A DNA stretch of 64,000 bases from Pseudomonadales bacterium. GTDB lineage: Bacteria; Pseudomonadota; Gammaproteobacteria; Pseudomonadales; Ketobacteraceae. A program made the position numbers and the translations under genes. Below the pieces are notes generated by a model, which saw nothing but the letters and a program-made list of their open reading frames with translations, was not told the origin of the DNA and searched no databases. Of the stretch, positions 44,444-52,653 are shown one piece after another (within the stretch, counting starts at the first letter, position 1; each line of letters begins with the position of its first letter). The DNA is taken from contig JAGUVW010000017.1 of the NCBI GenBank assembly GCA_020062665.1, forward strand, positions 121,658 through 185,657. Direction: 5' to 3'.

Positions 44444-45967
44444 CTACCTCGCTTTGCTGTTCAGTTCTGCAAGCAGAGCGGCAAACGGTTTTATGTCTCC
44501 TTCAGCGCTGGCGCTTTCCAGCGCGGCCATGTAATCGTTGCGTCGTTCTAGTGGGACGACGATCCACGGATAGCCTCCGGAAGCCAGCATCAGGTTCATT
44601 AAAAACCGTCCCATGCGCCCGTTTCCGTCGATATACGGGTGAATGTAAACGAACATGAAATGCCCCAGCACTACGCGAACCGCAGCCTCGGTTTCCTGCT
44701 GCAATAACTCAAAAAAAGCAGGCATGAGTTCGCGCACAGCCTCTTTGTTGGGCGGGGTGTGTATTGAGTGGCGAATGTAAACCGGGCTGTTGCGATAACC
44801 GGCAAGATCGGCGGCTTTCAATATGCCTGCAGTAACACCGGGGCCGAACAGCTCGCGGTACCACACTCCGTGATCGTTATCGGCGACGGTTCCTGCGTTC
44901 TCACCGCCCAGCACCTTTTCGATGCTTTGCGTAACACGCTGGAATGCTTGCCAATATCCGCGTGCAGCCAAGGCGTTGCGATGATTCTGATCGTCTTTGT
45001 TGCTTTCCGGGTTCCAGTTCCCCGAGCGCACCTTTTCAATCAAGGCGGCGCTTACCTTATATCCTTCGATGGACAGCGAGTTGTAAGCATCATTCGCGTA
45101 AATTTCCTCGACCTGTTTCAGGTACGAGGCCGGGTCTGGCGGCAGGCCCGGTGCAGCCGGAAAGATGGCCAACACGTCTTCACGCATTATTGCCCAGCTC
45201 ATCCGCATCCGGTTCACGTAGGGCGAGGTTTCGCGTGGGCTGAATACGAAGCGCGATTGATCCTCGAATGGGTCGCTCTCGGTTACTGTGTATCCGGCGG
45301 CTTGCATCGCGCCGATGATGTCTCCCGCTGTACGTTCTCGACCAATGTTGCGAAAGGCACCGGCCAGGCGCCCGGCAATCGTGCTATGCCCTCCTGCCAG
45401 CAAGCGGCCGAGTACATCCGATGCGTCTGTCACCATCGCGAGCGCGCTGCGCATTTCTGTTGGATTGGCGGCAAACTGCGCCTGTGAGCAGCCAAGCAGC
45501 GCTGCAGGAAGGCTGTAAACACGAAGGCCGTTTACAAAAGTAGTATCGGCGGCAGGCGGAACTGCCAACCGCATATCGAATATAGAGGTGCCATGCAAAA
45601 GGCCGGTCGGTTTGTTTCCCCCTTTGGGGGAGCGGACCAACAGTTGCGGCGGGATGTTCCAGTTCCCGGTATGCAGGTTAATGGACTGTTCTGGGCTGAG
45701 GCACCATTCTTCGCCAAACCGGGCTTTTAGATATGAGGCGCAGAAGGCCCAGAATGAGGCATACCACGAGGTGCTTTCGCCCGCTGGTTCATCAGGACGG
45801 GACGGGATGTACCAGCCCTTCATGACTTCTCTGACAAAGCCATTTTTCAGCAGGCGCTCGCGGTGAGTGCGGCTTAGGTCGCTGGCGCGCAATGCCACAC
45901 GCCCCTGATCCTGTAGTGTTTTCAGGATCAGAAGGGATTGCGCCAATTTGTCTGAAGGGGAAGCCAT
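44444..45967 (-). CDS. Fic-domain protein with AbiEi-like winged-helix N-terminal half
   Basis: A 507-residue fusion. Residues 270-470 are a Fic domain with a complete active motif, H443-P-Y-I-D-G-N-G-R451-M-G-R, so it should AMPylate a protein target. An inhibitory SLSIEG motif sits at 297-302, with E301 expected to block ATP placement. Residues 1-135 resemble an AbiEi-type antitoxin: a winged-helix start, GW-Y-IP near 51-54, then RFG-EEWCLSPEQSINLH (83-99). This half could be a DNA-binding repressor. The ATG at 45967 has AGGA upstream. Four 24-bp repeats overlap its promoter. It opens the insertion between the polysaccharide genes and wbpM. Confidence 0.85.
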   Translation of the reverse strand: MASPSDKLAQSLLILKTLQDQGRVALRASDLSRTHRERLLKNGFVREVMKGWYIPSRPDEPAGESTSWYASFWAFCASYLKARFGEEWCLSPEQSINLHTGNWNIPPQLLVRSPKGGNKPTGLLHGTSIFDMRLAVPPAADTTFVNGLRVYSLPAALLGCSQAQFAANPTEMRSALAMVTDASDVLGRLLAGGHSTIAGRLAGAFRNIGRERTAGDIIGAMQAAGYTVTESDPFEDQSRFVFSPRETSPYVNRMRMSWAIMREDVLAIFPAAPGLPPDPASYLKQVEEIYANDAYNSLSIEGYKVSAALIEKVRSGNWNPESNKDDQNHRNALAARGYWQAFQRVTQSIEKVLGGENAGTVADNDHGVWYRELFGPGVTAGILKAADLAGYRNSPVYIRHSIHTPPNKEAVRELMPAFFELLQQETEAAVRVVLGHFMFVYIHPYIDGNGRMGRFLMNLMLASGGYPWIVVPLERRNDYMAALESASAEGDIKPFAALLAELNSKAR

Positions 45968-45984
45968 CTGTCCTGCCGTTGATA

Positions 45985-46064
45985 TTTAGGTTTTCGTGCT
46001 TTGTTATATTTAGGTTATTGAGTTTTATTATTTTTAGGTTTTTGTGTCAAGTTGATTTTAGGTT
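45985..46064. repeat. Four TTTAGGTT iterons with exact 24-bp period
   Basis: TTTAGGTT occurs at 45985-45992, 46009-46016, 46033-46040 and 46057-46064, a start-to-start distance of exactly 24 bp each time. The spacers are AT-rich and only partly alike. The array lies 18 bp upstream of the Fic gene start. One copy sits between the -35 and -10 boxes of its predicted promoter, one upstream of -35 and two downstream. This is a strong operator candidate. Confidence 0.85.
46022..46050 (-). promoter_or_regulatory. Predicted promoter of the Fic fusion gene
   Basis: On the minus strand, TTGACA (46045-46050) and TAAAAC (46022-46027) are separated by 17 nt. It would start transcription near 46015, giving a leader of about 50 nt. 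The third TTTAGGTT copy lies within the spacer, so a protein bound to the array would block RNA polymerase. Confidence 0.65.
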
Positions 46065-46106
46065 ATCAGGTGCCGGGGGCTGAGCCAACACTCAAGTGCT
46101 AGGAGT

Positions 46107-47156
46107 TCAGGCCTTCTTCTCCAACCATTTGTTGAGCTGCACTTCCGTAATCCCCAAGCCAACAATTGCACCTGCGTGCAGCGTGCTTAAATCGGCCAGC
46201 GTCATGGCTGTGAATTTTGCAGTCTCGTTTATGCCATTCTTCTTGCAGAAATCTTCGATCAGGTCTTCCGCTGGCTTGCCATGGAGGCCTTTCTTGACAA
46301 CCAACCCCATGACTTCTTTTCGTTGTTGTCTGTATTGAATCCGAAAGGCATCAATTTCGCCGAGGGATTTTTTAACTACTCCATATTGTTTGCATGAGCG
46401 CAGATATGCCCATGCATAGAGTTCCAACATGGGTTCAACATTGTTTTTTTCATACACGGCAAGCAAAGCTGTTGTGTAATCATCCCGCGAAACATCGGTA
46501 AAACTTAGCGGGCATAAGTTTTCCTTGATGAAGGGGATATTGCAGCTCAGGCGTGAGGTGCGCTTGTTTACGTCTTCAAAGGCCTGCAAATAGGAAAGAT
46601 GCACCAGCAAAAAGAAGCTTTGTTCAAACGGGTCTTCGATCTTACGTGCTTTTAATAAAATCAGCTCGAATAGCTCTTTGAGTTGATGGGGATTGTTCAG
46701 TGGCTTGTAGGTCGATTGTCCAATATCCACTTCAATGGATCGGATATTGCCGCAGGCCTCGGGGTTTGCCAGCAAATCCTGCGACAGCAAATGGTGCAGA
46801 TTACGGATCGTCAGGCTGGTCAGTTCAATTTCTTGCGCGTTTTCCACCAGGAACAGAATGGCTTCCTTGTGGTTCATAATCATGACGGTTTCTTCATTAA
46901 CCTTGCCTTCTGCTGAAATGCCTTCCTCGACCAGCTTTTGAGTGTCCAGTAGTGAATAGGTGTTGCCTTCCAGACGGCTGGAGTTATAGGACAGGTCTAT
47001 GAGCAGCCGCTGGCAAATTTCCCGAGCGTAGGTGCCTGCCGCCAATGTCTTGTCGAAACGTTTACCTTCTTTGTATAGCTGCTTTCGCACTTTTTCAGGG
47101 ACATACGCTGTTTTATTTGGGACATAGCTGTCCAAAAAATCGCGGTTATAGGACAT
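46107..47156 (-). CDS. Fic-family protein with Doc-like DxNKR motif and missing catalytic His
   Basis: A 349-residue Fic/Doc-family protein. An N-terminal inhibitory motif S59-S-R-L-E63-G-N is clear. The core motif reads Q191-A-F-E-D195-V-N197-K-R199-T-S-R202. The normal catalytic His is Gln, and the glycines of GNGR are Val and Lys, so NKR resembles Doc (which phosphorylates EF-Tu) but without its His. AMPylation is unlikely; the protein may be inactive, use a different chemistry, or be a regulator. A C-terminal winged-helix-like domain (about 300-349, TAMTLADLSTLHAGAIVGLGITEVQLNKWLEKK) follows. No ribosome site precedes the ATG. The gap of about 110 bp to the DUF4143 gene holds the divergent promoters. 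Confidence 0.82.
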   Translation of the reverse strand: MSYNRDFLDSYVPNKTAYVPEKVRKQLYKEGKRFDKTLAAGTYAREICQRLLIDLSYNSSRLEGNTYSLLDTQKLVEEGISAEGKVNEETVMIMNHKEAILFLVENAQEIELTSLTIRNLHHLLSQDLLANPEACGNIRSIEVDIGQSTYKPLNNPHQLKELFELILLKARKIEDPFEQSFFLLVHLSYLQAFEDVNKRTSRLSCNIPFIKENLCPLSFTDVSRDDYTTALLAVYEKNNVEPMLELYAWAYLRSCKQYGVVKKSLGEIDAFRIQYRQQRKEVMGLVVKKGLHGKPAEDLIEDFCKKNGINETAKFTAMTLADLSTLHAGAIVGLGITEVQLNKWLEKKA

Positions 47157-47270
47157 TTTTATGGGACATTTTTGGAATTGAGGGGGCGCTTACCGTAACT
47201 TGCGCTTGACGGATTTAAGATTTAATTTTAAATATATTAAACCATTAAATAAAGCCATCCAGGGCATGCT

Positions 47271-48461
47271 TTGAATCTCATCCCCCGCCTGCTAGGCCCA
47301 CAACTACTTGAAGCAGCTAGGCATTTTCCCGCTTTGGTGTTGGCTGGCCCGCGTCAGACGGGTAAAACCACGCTCTTGCGCCACCTGTTTCCCGAGCATC
47401 GATACGTCACGCTCGATCGCCCCCTGTTGGCCGAGCAGGCGGAAGAAGATCCAGAGGCCTTCCTGGCCCAGAATCCTCCCCCGGTGTTGATTGATGAGGT
47501 GCAATATGCGCCTGGTCTGTTCCGCCACCTGAAGCTCAGGATCGACGACAATCGCCAGGCAAAAGGACAGTTCATTCTGACCGGCTCCCAGAAATTTACG
47601 CTGATGCAAGGGGTGGTCGAATCGCTCGCGGGAAGGGTGGCCGTGTTCGATTTCGAGGGCTTGTCAGCCCTGGAGATTGGCGAGCGCAATATGCCCGATC
47701 TGTCGCCGGAAAGCTGGTTGCCCTATTTTACGCGGGGCGGCTTTCCTGAACTTTGGCAGCATCCCGAGATGCCGTCCGAGCTTTATCTGGATTCCTATAT
47801 TGCTACCTATCTTGAGCGGGATGTGCGTCAGGTGTTGGCGGTTGGCAGCTTGCGGGATTTCGAGCGCTTTCTGCGCGCATGCGCGCTGCGTTCGGGTCAG
47901 CAGCTCAATAAATCGGATCTGGCGCGGGATGTGGGGATCAGCGTGCCGACGGCGGGTGAGTGGCTGAGCGTGCTGACGGCGCTGGGTCAGGTGCATTTGC
48001 TGGAACCCTGGTTTGGCAATCTCAACAAACGGTTGGTCAAGGCACCCAAGTTGTATCTGGCTGAACCGGCGTTGATGGCGCATTTGTGTGGGCTGCGCTC
48101 CGATACCTTGTTGCAGTCTCCGCTACTCGGCGCGCTGTGGGAGACCTTCGTATTCGCCGAATTGCGCAAGCAATTGTCTTTTCGCGGCAGCAAAAACAAG
48201 CTCTGGTATTACCGCGATCAATCCCAGCTGGAGGTTGACTTCATCCTGGAGAACGGCGATCAGCTGGAACTTTTTGAATGCAAATGGACTGCATCGCCTA
48301 CAGCAGACTTGGCGGGGAACATGAACAAGCTGGAGCGTCATTTCCTGGAGCGTTCTACGATACATCGTGTCGTCGCGAAGAAACTGGTGTCGCGGGCGGA
48401 TACAACCTTCGTCAGTCAGGGGTTGGCTTATGTATCCCCTTTGCGGAAGCTGCTGGGCTAA
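47271..48461 (+). CDS. DUF4143 AAA-type ATPase
   Basis: A 396-residue ATPase with an N-terminal AAA fold (Walker A GPRQTGKTT near residue 27, Walker B PVLIDEVQ) and a C-terminal DUF4143 domain with a nuclease-like segment (DQSQLEVDFILENGDQLELFECKW, Asp-Glu-x-Lys pattern). Such genes are common beside toxin-antitoxin pairs but their role is poorly known. TTG start at 47271 with AGGG 7 nt upstream. It is divergent from the Fic/Doc-like gene and lies 63 bp before the AbiE pair. Confidence 0.83.
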   Translation: MNLIPRLLGPQLLEAARHFPALVLAGPRQTGKTTLLRHLFPEHRYVTLDRPLLAEQAEEDPEAFLAQNPPPVLIDEVQYAPGLFRHLKLRIDDNRQAKGQFILTGSQKFTLMQGVVESLAGRVAVFDFEGLSALEIGERNMPDLSPESWLPYFTRGGFPELWQHPEMPSELYLDSYIATYLERDVRQVLAVGSLRDFERFLRACALRSGQQLNKSDLARDVGISVPTAGEWLSVLTALGQVHLLEPWFGNLNKRLVKAPKLYLAEPALMAHLCGLRSDTLLQSPLLGALWETFVFAELRKQLSFRGSKNKLWYYRDQSQLEVDFILENGDQLELFECKWTASPTADLAGNMNKLERHFLERSTIHRVVAKKLVSRADTTFVSQGLAYVSPLRKLLG

Positions 48462-48466
48462 ATTTC

Positions 48467-48513
48467 TTGATTTTGTATAGTTAATCGGATATTTTCCGTT
48501 TATCTATACAAAA
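48467..48513 (+). promoter_or_regulatory. abiE promoter with composite palindromic operator
   Basis: Promoter boxes are TTGATT (48467-48472) and TATTTT (48490-48495), 17 nt apart. TTTTGTATAG (48471-48480) and CTATACAAAA (48504-48513) form a perfect 10-bp inverted repeat. CGGA (48486-48489) and TCCG (48495-48498) form a second one with the same centre at 48492. The nested dyad covers the -10 box, the expected site for AbiEi-type autorepression. Confidence 0.7.
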
Positions 48514-48524
48514 AATGGCTGAGA

Positions 48525-49163
48525 ATGACGATCGAATCCCGTCTAGCCGGTTTTGGTGCTGTTCCCTTTAGCCTTGGCGCTGTGTTGCCGCTGCTGGCGG
48601 ATTACCGGCGTCCTAATGACAAGATTGCAGAGTGGTTGCGGCAGGGCGTCCTGATTCCCATCAAGCGTGGGCTCTACATAACCGGTGCCAATTGGCGAAA
48701 CGAGCCCCTTTCCCTGCCGCTGGTTGCCAATCGTTTGTATGGGCCATCCTGTGTTTCCCTGGAGTATGCCTTGTCATGGCATGGTTTGATTCCGGAGCAG
48801 GTTCACGAGGTGACATCGGTGTGCGTGCGTCGTGGCCGGGTGATGGAGAATGCGTTGGGCCGATTTTCATATTACTCGATTCCCTCGGAGTTGTTTCCCA
48901 TCGGCATACAGTTGGAACAGCACGGTAATTCGATAGCCTTTTTAATGGCGGGGCCCGAGAAAGCCCTTTGCGATAAGGTTATGTTGACACGCCATCTTCA
49001 GGCGGTCAGCCGGTCTTCCATGCGCGAGTTCCTCTTTGAGGATATGCGGATGGATCCCGATGCGTTGGCTAATTTTGATCTCGACATTGTGGATCAGTAT
49101 GTTGCGTCGGGCCATAAGCCTCGGCAAATGCGGGCGCTCCGGCGAGTACTGGAAGAGCTGTGA
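48525..49163 (+). CDS. abiEi: AbiEi-family antitoxin/repressor of a type IV toxin-antitoxin pair
   Basis: A 212-residue AbiEi-family protein. An N-terminal winged helix (DKIAEWLRQGVLIPIKRGLYIT) is followed by the antitoxin domain with RLYGPSCVSLEYALSWHGLIPEQVHEVTSV. AbiEi blocks the toxin without direct contact and represses its own operon by binding inverted repeats, matching the composite palindrome upstream. The stop overlaps the toxin ATG (TGATG). Confidence 0.87.
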   Translation: MTIESRLAGFGAVPFSLGAVLPLLADYRRPNDKIAEWLRQGVLIPIKRGLYITGANWRNEPLSLPLVANRLYGPSCVSLEYALSWHGLIPEQVHEVTSVCVRRGRVMENALGRFSYYSIPSELFPIGIQLEQHGNSIAFLMAGPEKALCDKVMLTRHLQAVSRSSMREFLFEDMRMDPDALANFDLDIVDQYVASGHKPRQMRALRRVLEEL

Positions 49164-49993
49164 TGAAAGTGATTGAACAGATGCTGGCGAAATACGGGCG
49201 GATAGAGGATGCCCAGAACTCGCTTGCCTTGCGAGAGGTTATGCAGGAGCTGGCGCTGGCCGGTTTGCAGCGCGCGGGCTTTTTTGATAAGGCGGCTTTT
49301 TATGGCGGAACCTGCCTGCGTATTTTCTACGGCCTGCCTCGATTTTCAGAAGACTTGGATTTCTCGCTTTTGCAGCCGGAAAGTGATTTTTTGCTGGCGC
49401 CGTATTTTGCAGCAATGCATGCGGAATTTTCTGCTTTTGGATTTGATGTCGAGATCTCCGAGCGCAAGAAGGTTGTGGATTCGCCAGTGGTGTCCGCATT
49501 CCTGAAGAAGCATTCCAGTATCTACGATGTTCATGTGCGCGGTCAGCGAGCACTGAAGATCAAGTTTGAGGTGGATACCGATCCTCCAGGTGGCTTTGCA
49601 ACGGAAGAAAAATTGCTGCTGCAGCCCTATTCGTTCTATGTGAAATGCTTTTCACTGCCGGATTTGTATGCCGGGAAAATGCACGCTTTGTTGTTTCGTC
49701 AATGGAAAAACCGGGTGAAAGGCCGGGATTGGTTTGACTTTGAGTGGTATGTGCGCAGCCGAACACCTATGCATCTTGCTCATTTCGAGGCGCGAGCACG
49801 GCAGAGCGGTGACTGGCAGGGGGAGGCGCTTTCCCGGCAGGCATTTCGGACGCTGTTGCGGGGGAAGATTTTGGGGTTAGATATCGAGTCAGCCAAGCGC
49901 GATGTGCAGCCGTTTGTGCAATCGGCCTCAGATCTTGATATTTGGTCGCGCGAGTATTTTCTGGCGCTGGCTGACAAGCTGGAATTTCTTTGA
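49163..49993 (+). CDS. abiEii: AbiEii-family nucleotidyltransferase toxin
   Basis: A 276-residue AbiEii toxin. Its nucleotidyltransferase motif YGGTCLRIFYGLPRFSEDLDF has the GGT at residues 48-50 and metal-binding D64/D66. The C-terminal helical part carries GRDWFDFEWYVRS. AbiEii proteins use nucleotide transfer (for example onto tRNA acceptors) to stop growth, as an abortive-infection defence against phage. It is translationally coupled to the antitoxin. After it, 225 bp without a gene leads to wbpM. Confidence 0.88.
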   Translation: MKVIEQMLAKYGRIEDAQNSLALREVMQELALAGLQRAGFFDKAAFYGGTCLRIFYGLPRFSEDLDFSLLQPESDFLLAPYFAAMHAEFSAFGFDVEISERKKVVDSPVVSAFLKKHSSIYDVHVRGQRALKIKFEVDTDPPGGFATEEKLLLQPYSFYVKCFSLPDLYAGKMHALLFRQWKNRVKGRDWFDFEWYVRSRTPMHLAHFEARARQSGDWQGEALSRQAFRTLLRGKILGLDIESAKRDVQPFVQSASDLDIWSREYFLALADKLEFL

Positions 49994-50220
49994 GTTTGCC
50001 TGAAGTGCGGCGAGGCGCTGCGTACAAATTTCATCCAAAGCCTGGCCGGTTCCCGTTACACTCCTTCAAGCATCCCGCGACAAGCGGTCAGTAAGCCTTA
50101 AAAATGTGACGTAGTTAGAGCAGCTTTCCTCCCGACTGCTATTCTTCTAACCTGCTGGTTCTGTTTTTCCTTTGAATAGTTATTCCGCCACCCAACCTGG
50201 CGAGAAGTACAAGGATTGCT

Positions 50221-52185
50221 ATGTTGCAAAAACTGGTTGAATTGCCGCGTAACTATAAACGCGCGCTGATGTTGTCATTGGACGCGCTTTCTCTTCCCCT
50301 CGCTTACTGGTTGTCCATCAATCTCCGCCTGGATTTTCAAAACCCGGCGCTCAGTTCCCAGGAGGCGGCGGTTGCGGGTGTCGTCACGCTGTTTACCATG
50401 CTTGTGTTTGCGCGCACCGGGCTTTATCGGGCGGTGGTGCGGTTCATGGGCATCGAGGCTGCCTGGGCGGTGGTGAAGGGGGCGGTGGCCTCCACATTGA
50501 TTCTGATGGTGGCGAGTTTTCTGCTGCAGGCGCCGTTGCCGCGCTCGGTTCCTTTCATTTATTTCATGCTGGTGCTCGTATTGGTGGGCGGTGGCCGTTT
50601 CATGGTGCGGCATCTGCTGCAGGAGTACCGCAAAAGCGTTCGCAAGCGGGTGGCTATCTACGGCGCGGGTCATGCAGGCACCCAGGCATTGATGTCGCTG
50701 CTGAATTCGCCCGAGTACAAGCCGGTTCTGTTTGTCGATGATGATTCTGCTGTGCAGGGGCGGGTGTTTCACGGTGTTCCGGTGGTGAGCCGCGATATGT
50801 TCGCCCATGACATCGAGCGTCTGAATATCAGTGACCTTTTGCTGGCCATTCCCAGTGCGTCCCGCCTCAAGCGCAAAGAAATCATCGAATCCATTTCCCA
50901 TTTGCCGGTGCGCATCCACACCATTCCCGGCATGGCGGATCTGGTGTCGGGCAAGGCCCGCATCGAGGAGTTTCGCAATATCGAGATCGAGGATCTGCTG
51001 GGACGCGACTCAGTGGCGCCGGATGACAATCTGCTGCACGCCAATATTCGCGGCAAGGTGGTGCTGGTGACGGGAGCGGGCGGCTCCATTGGTTCCGAGC
51101 TGTGCCGCCAGATCGTGCGGCTGGAGCCCAGTGTGCTTCTGCTGCTGGAGCAGTCCGAGTTTGCGCTCTACCAGATCGAGCGCGAGCTGGAGCAGTTGCA
51201 GACTTCGAATGCCGAGCGGGTGCAGGTGCATCCCGTGTTGGGCTCGGCGTTGGACGAAAAGCTCATTGATACGGTGCTGAATACCTTCCGGGTGCAGACG
51301 ATCTATCACGCGGCCGCCTACAAGCATGTGCCGCTGGTGGAATACAACGTGGTGGCGGGCATCCGTAATAATCTTTATGGATCGCTGGTGGTGGCCAAGG
51401 CTGCCGCGTTCCATGATGTTGAGACTTGTGTGCTGGTGTCCACCGACAAGGCTGTGCGCCCCACCAATATCATGGGTGCCAGCAAGCGTCTGTCCGAGCT
51501 GGTGTTCCAGGCGCTGCAGAAAAATCATAAACACACCTGCTTCAGCATGGTGCGCTTTGGCAATGTGTTGGGTTCATCCGGCTCGGTGATTCCGCTGTTC
51601 CGCGAGCAGATTGCAGCGGGCGGCCCCATCACGGTGACACACCCCGAGATCATCCGTTATTTCATGACAATCCCCGAGGCGGCCCAGCTGGTGATTCAGG
51701 CCGGCGCGATGGCCAAGGGCGGCGAGGTGTTTGTGCTGGATATGGGCGAGCCGGTGAAAATCGCCGATCTGGCCCGTCGCATGATTTCACTCATGGGTTG
51801 CACGGTGAAGGACGAAGAGCAGGATGGCGATATCGAGATTGTCTATTCCGGCCTGCGCCCCGGCGAAAAGCTTTTCGAGGAGTTGCTGATCGGCGAAAAC
51901 GTGACACCGACCCAGCATCCCCGTGTGTTGCGTGCGTCGGAGTTTTCCCTCGAGTGGAGTCAGTTGAACGCCTATCTGCGGGATCTGGAGCGCCTGTGCG
52001 AGCAGGGTGACTGCGGTGCCATTCGCGACATGTTGATGCGCTGCCCGATCGGCTTCAGCCCCCAAAGCGAGGTGGAGGATATTCTGTGGAAGCAGGCCCA
52101 GGCGATCGACGCCGAGCTGCAACCACTGGAACTGCCCAAGGCCGAAGTGGTGCAGTTGAAGGATCGCAAGGAAGTCGTGAACTGA
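50221..52185 (+). CDS. wbpM: Membrane-bound UDP-GlcNAc 4,6-dehydratase (WbpM/PglF/CapD)
   Basis: A 654-residue inner-membrane enzyme with four N-terminal transmembrane helices (about 15-125), a first Rossmann region (IYGAGHAGTQAL, about 145-270) and a catalytic extended SDR domain (VLVTGAGGSIGSELCRQI at about 280). The active site reads STDKAVRPTNIMGASK, with Met in the usual Tyr place, as in WbpM/PglF. It makes UDP-4-keto-6-deoxy-GlcNAc for QuiNAc or bacillosamine. Its logical partners, the PglE-like aminotransferase and the PglD-like acetyltransferase, lie 6 kb upstream, cut off by the Fic/AbiE insertion. AAGGA precedes the ATG. Confidence 0.93.
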   Translation: MLQKLVELPRNYKRALMLSLDALSLPLAYWLSINLRLDFQNPALSSQEAAVAGVVTLFTMLVFARTGLYRAVVRFMGIEAAWAVVKGAVASTLILMVASFLLQAPLPRSVPFIYFMLVLVLVGGGRFMVRHLLQEYRKSVRKRVAIYGAGHAGTQALMSLLNSPEYKPVLFVDDDSAVQGRVFHGVPVVSRDMFAHDIERLNISDLLLAIPSASRLKRKEIIESISHLPVRIHTIPGMADLVSGKARIEEFRNIEIEDLLGRDSVAPDDNLLHANIRGKVVLVTGAGGSIGSELCRQIVRLEPSVLLLLEQSEFALYQIERELEQLQTSNAERVQVHPVLGSALDEKLIDTVLNTFRVQTIYHAAAYKHVPLVEYNVVAGIRNNLYGSLVVAKAAAFHDVETCVLVSTDKAVRPTNIMGASKRLSELVFQALQKNHKHTCFSMVRFGNVLGSSGSVIPLFREQIAAGGPITVTHPEIIRYFMTIPEAAQLVIQAGAMAKGGEVFVLDMGEPVKIADLARRMISLMGCTVKDEEQDGDIEIVYSGLRPGEKLFEELLIGENVTPTQHPRVLRASEFSLEWSQLNAYLRDLERLCEQGDCGAIRDMLMRCPIGFSPQSEVEDILWKQAQAIDAELQPLELPKAEVVQLKDRKEVVN

Positions 52186-52302
52186 CCCTTCATTGTTGAC
52201 GCGATGTCACTGAAACGATGCTGGCCTCTGACCGAGGAAAGGGATGATATTTTCGGTGCGCGGGGAGATTGGAGGGGAATCCGGCATGGGGATTCCAGAA
52301 TG

Positions 52303-52337
52303 AAAAAAGCCAATAAGAAGATCTTATTGGCTTTTTT
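52303..52337. terminator. Bidirectional rho-independent terminator
   Basis: GCCAATAAGA (52309-52318) and its complement (52322-52331) form a 10-bp stem with an A-run before and a T-run after it. It ends wbpM transcription from the left and the tRNA-Asn transcript from the right. Confidence 0.93.
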
Positions 52338-52342
52338 GAATT

Positions 52343-52418
52343 TGGCTCCACAGGTAGGGCTCGAACCTACGACCTAGCGGTTAACAGCCGCTTGCTCTAC
52401 CGACTGAGCTACTGTGGA
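52343..52418 (-). tRNA. tRNA-Asn (GTT)
   Basis: A 76-nt tRNA with a TCCACAG/CTGTGGA acceptor stem, discriminator G and encoded CCA. The anticodon loop CTGTTAA gives the anticodon GTT (plus-strand positions 52383-52385). The TTCGAGC T-loop and TAGCTCAGT-type D-arm are normal. Confidence 0.97.
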
Positions 52419-52435
52419 TCGGTGTGAGGCCGCAA

Positions 52436-52464
52436 ATACTAATGGCCTCGCCGTTCTTGGTCAA
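52436..52464 (-). promoter_or_regulatory. tRNA-Asn promoter
   Basis: On the minus strand, TTGACC (52459-52464) and TAGTAT (52436-52441) are 17 nt apart, about 18 bp upstream of the mature tRNA 5' end. A GC-rich discriminator (GCGGCC) follows the -10 box, typical of growth-rate-controlled stable RNA promoters. Confidence 0.65.
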
Positions 52465-52653
52465 CATTTTTTTTCGATATTCATTCAATGAGTTACCGAG
52501 GGCAGGGGAGTCCTTCCCCGGCAATTTATAGCCCTTGATGCCATTGACAAATATCGCTTTCAGCCATTTTCCCCCGCTTGCATTCGGCTTTGAACGCTCT
52601 ATAGTGTCGCCTGTTTTACCGGCCGTTAATGTCTTCAAAAGAGGGGATGTGCC

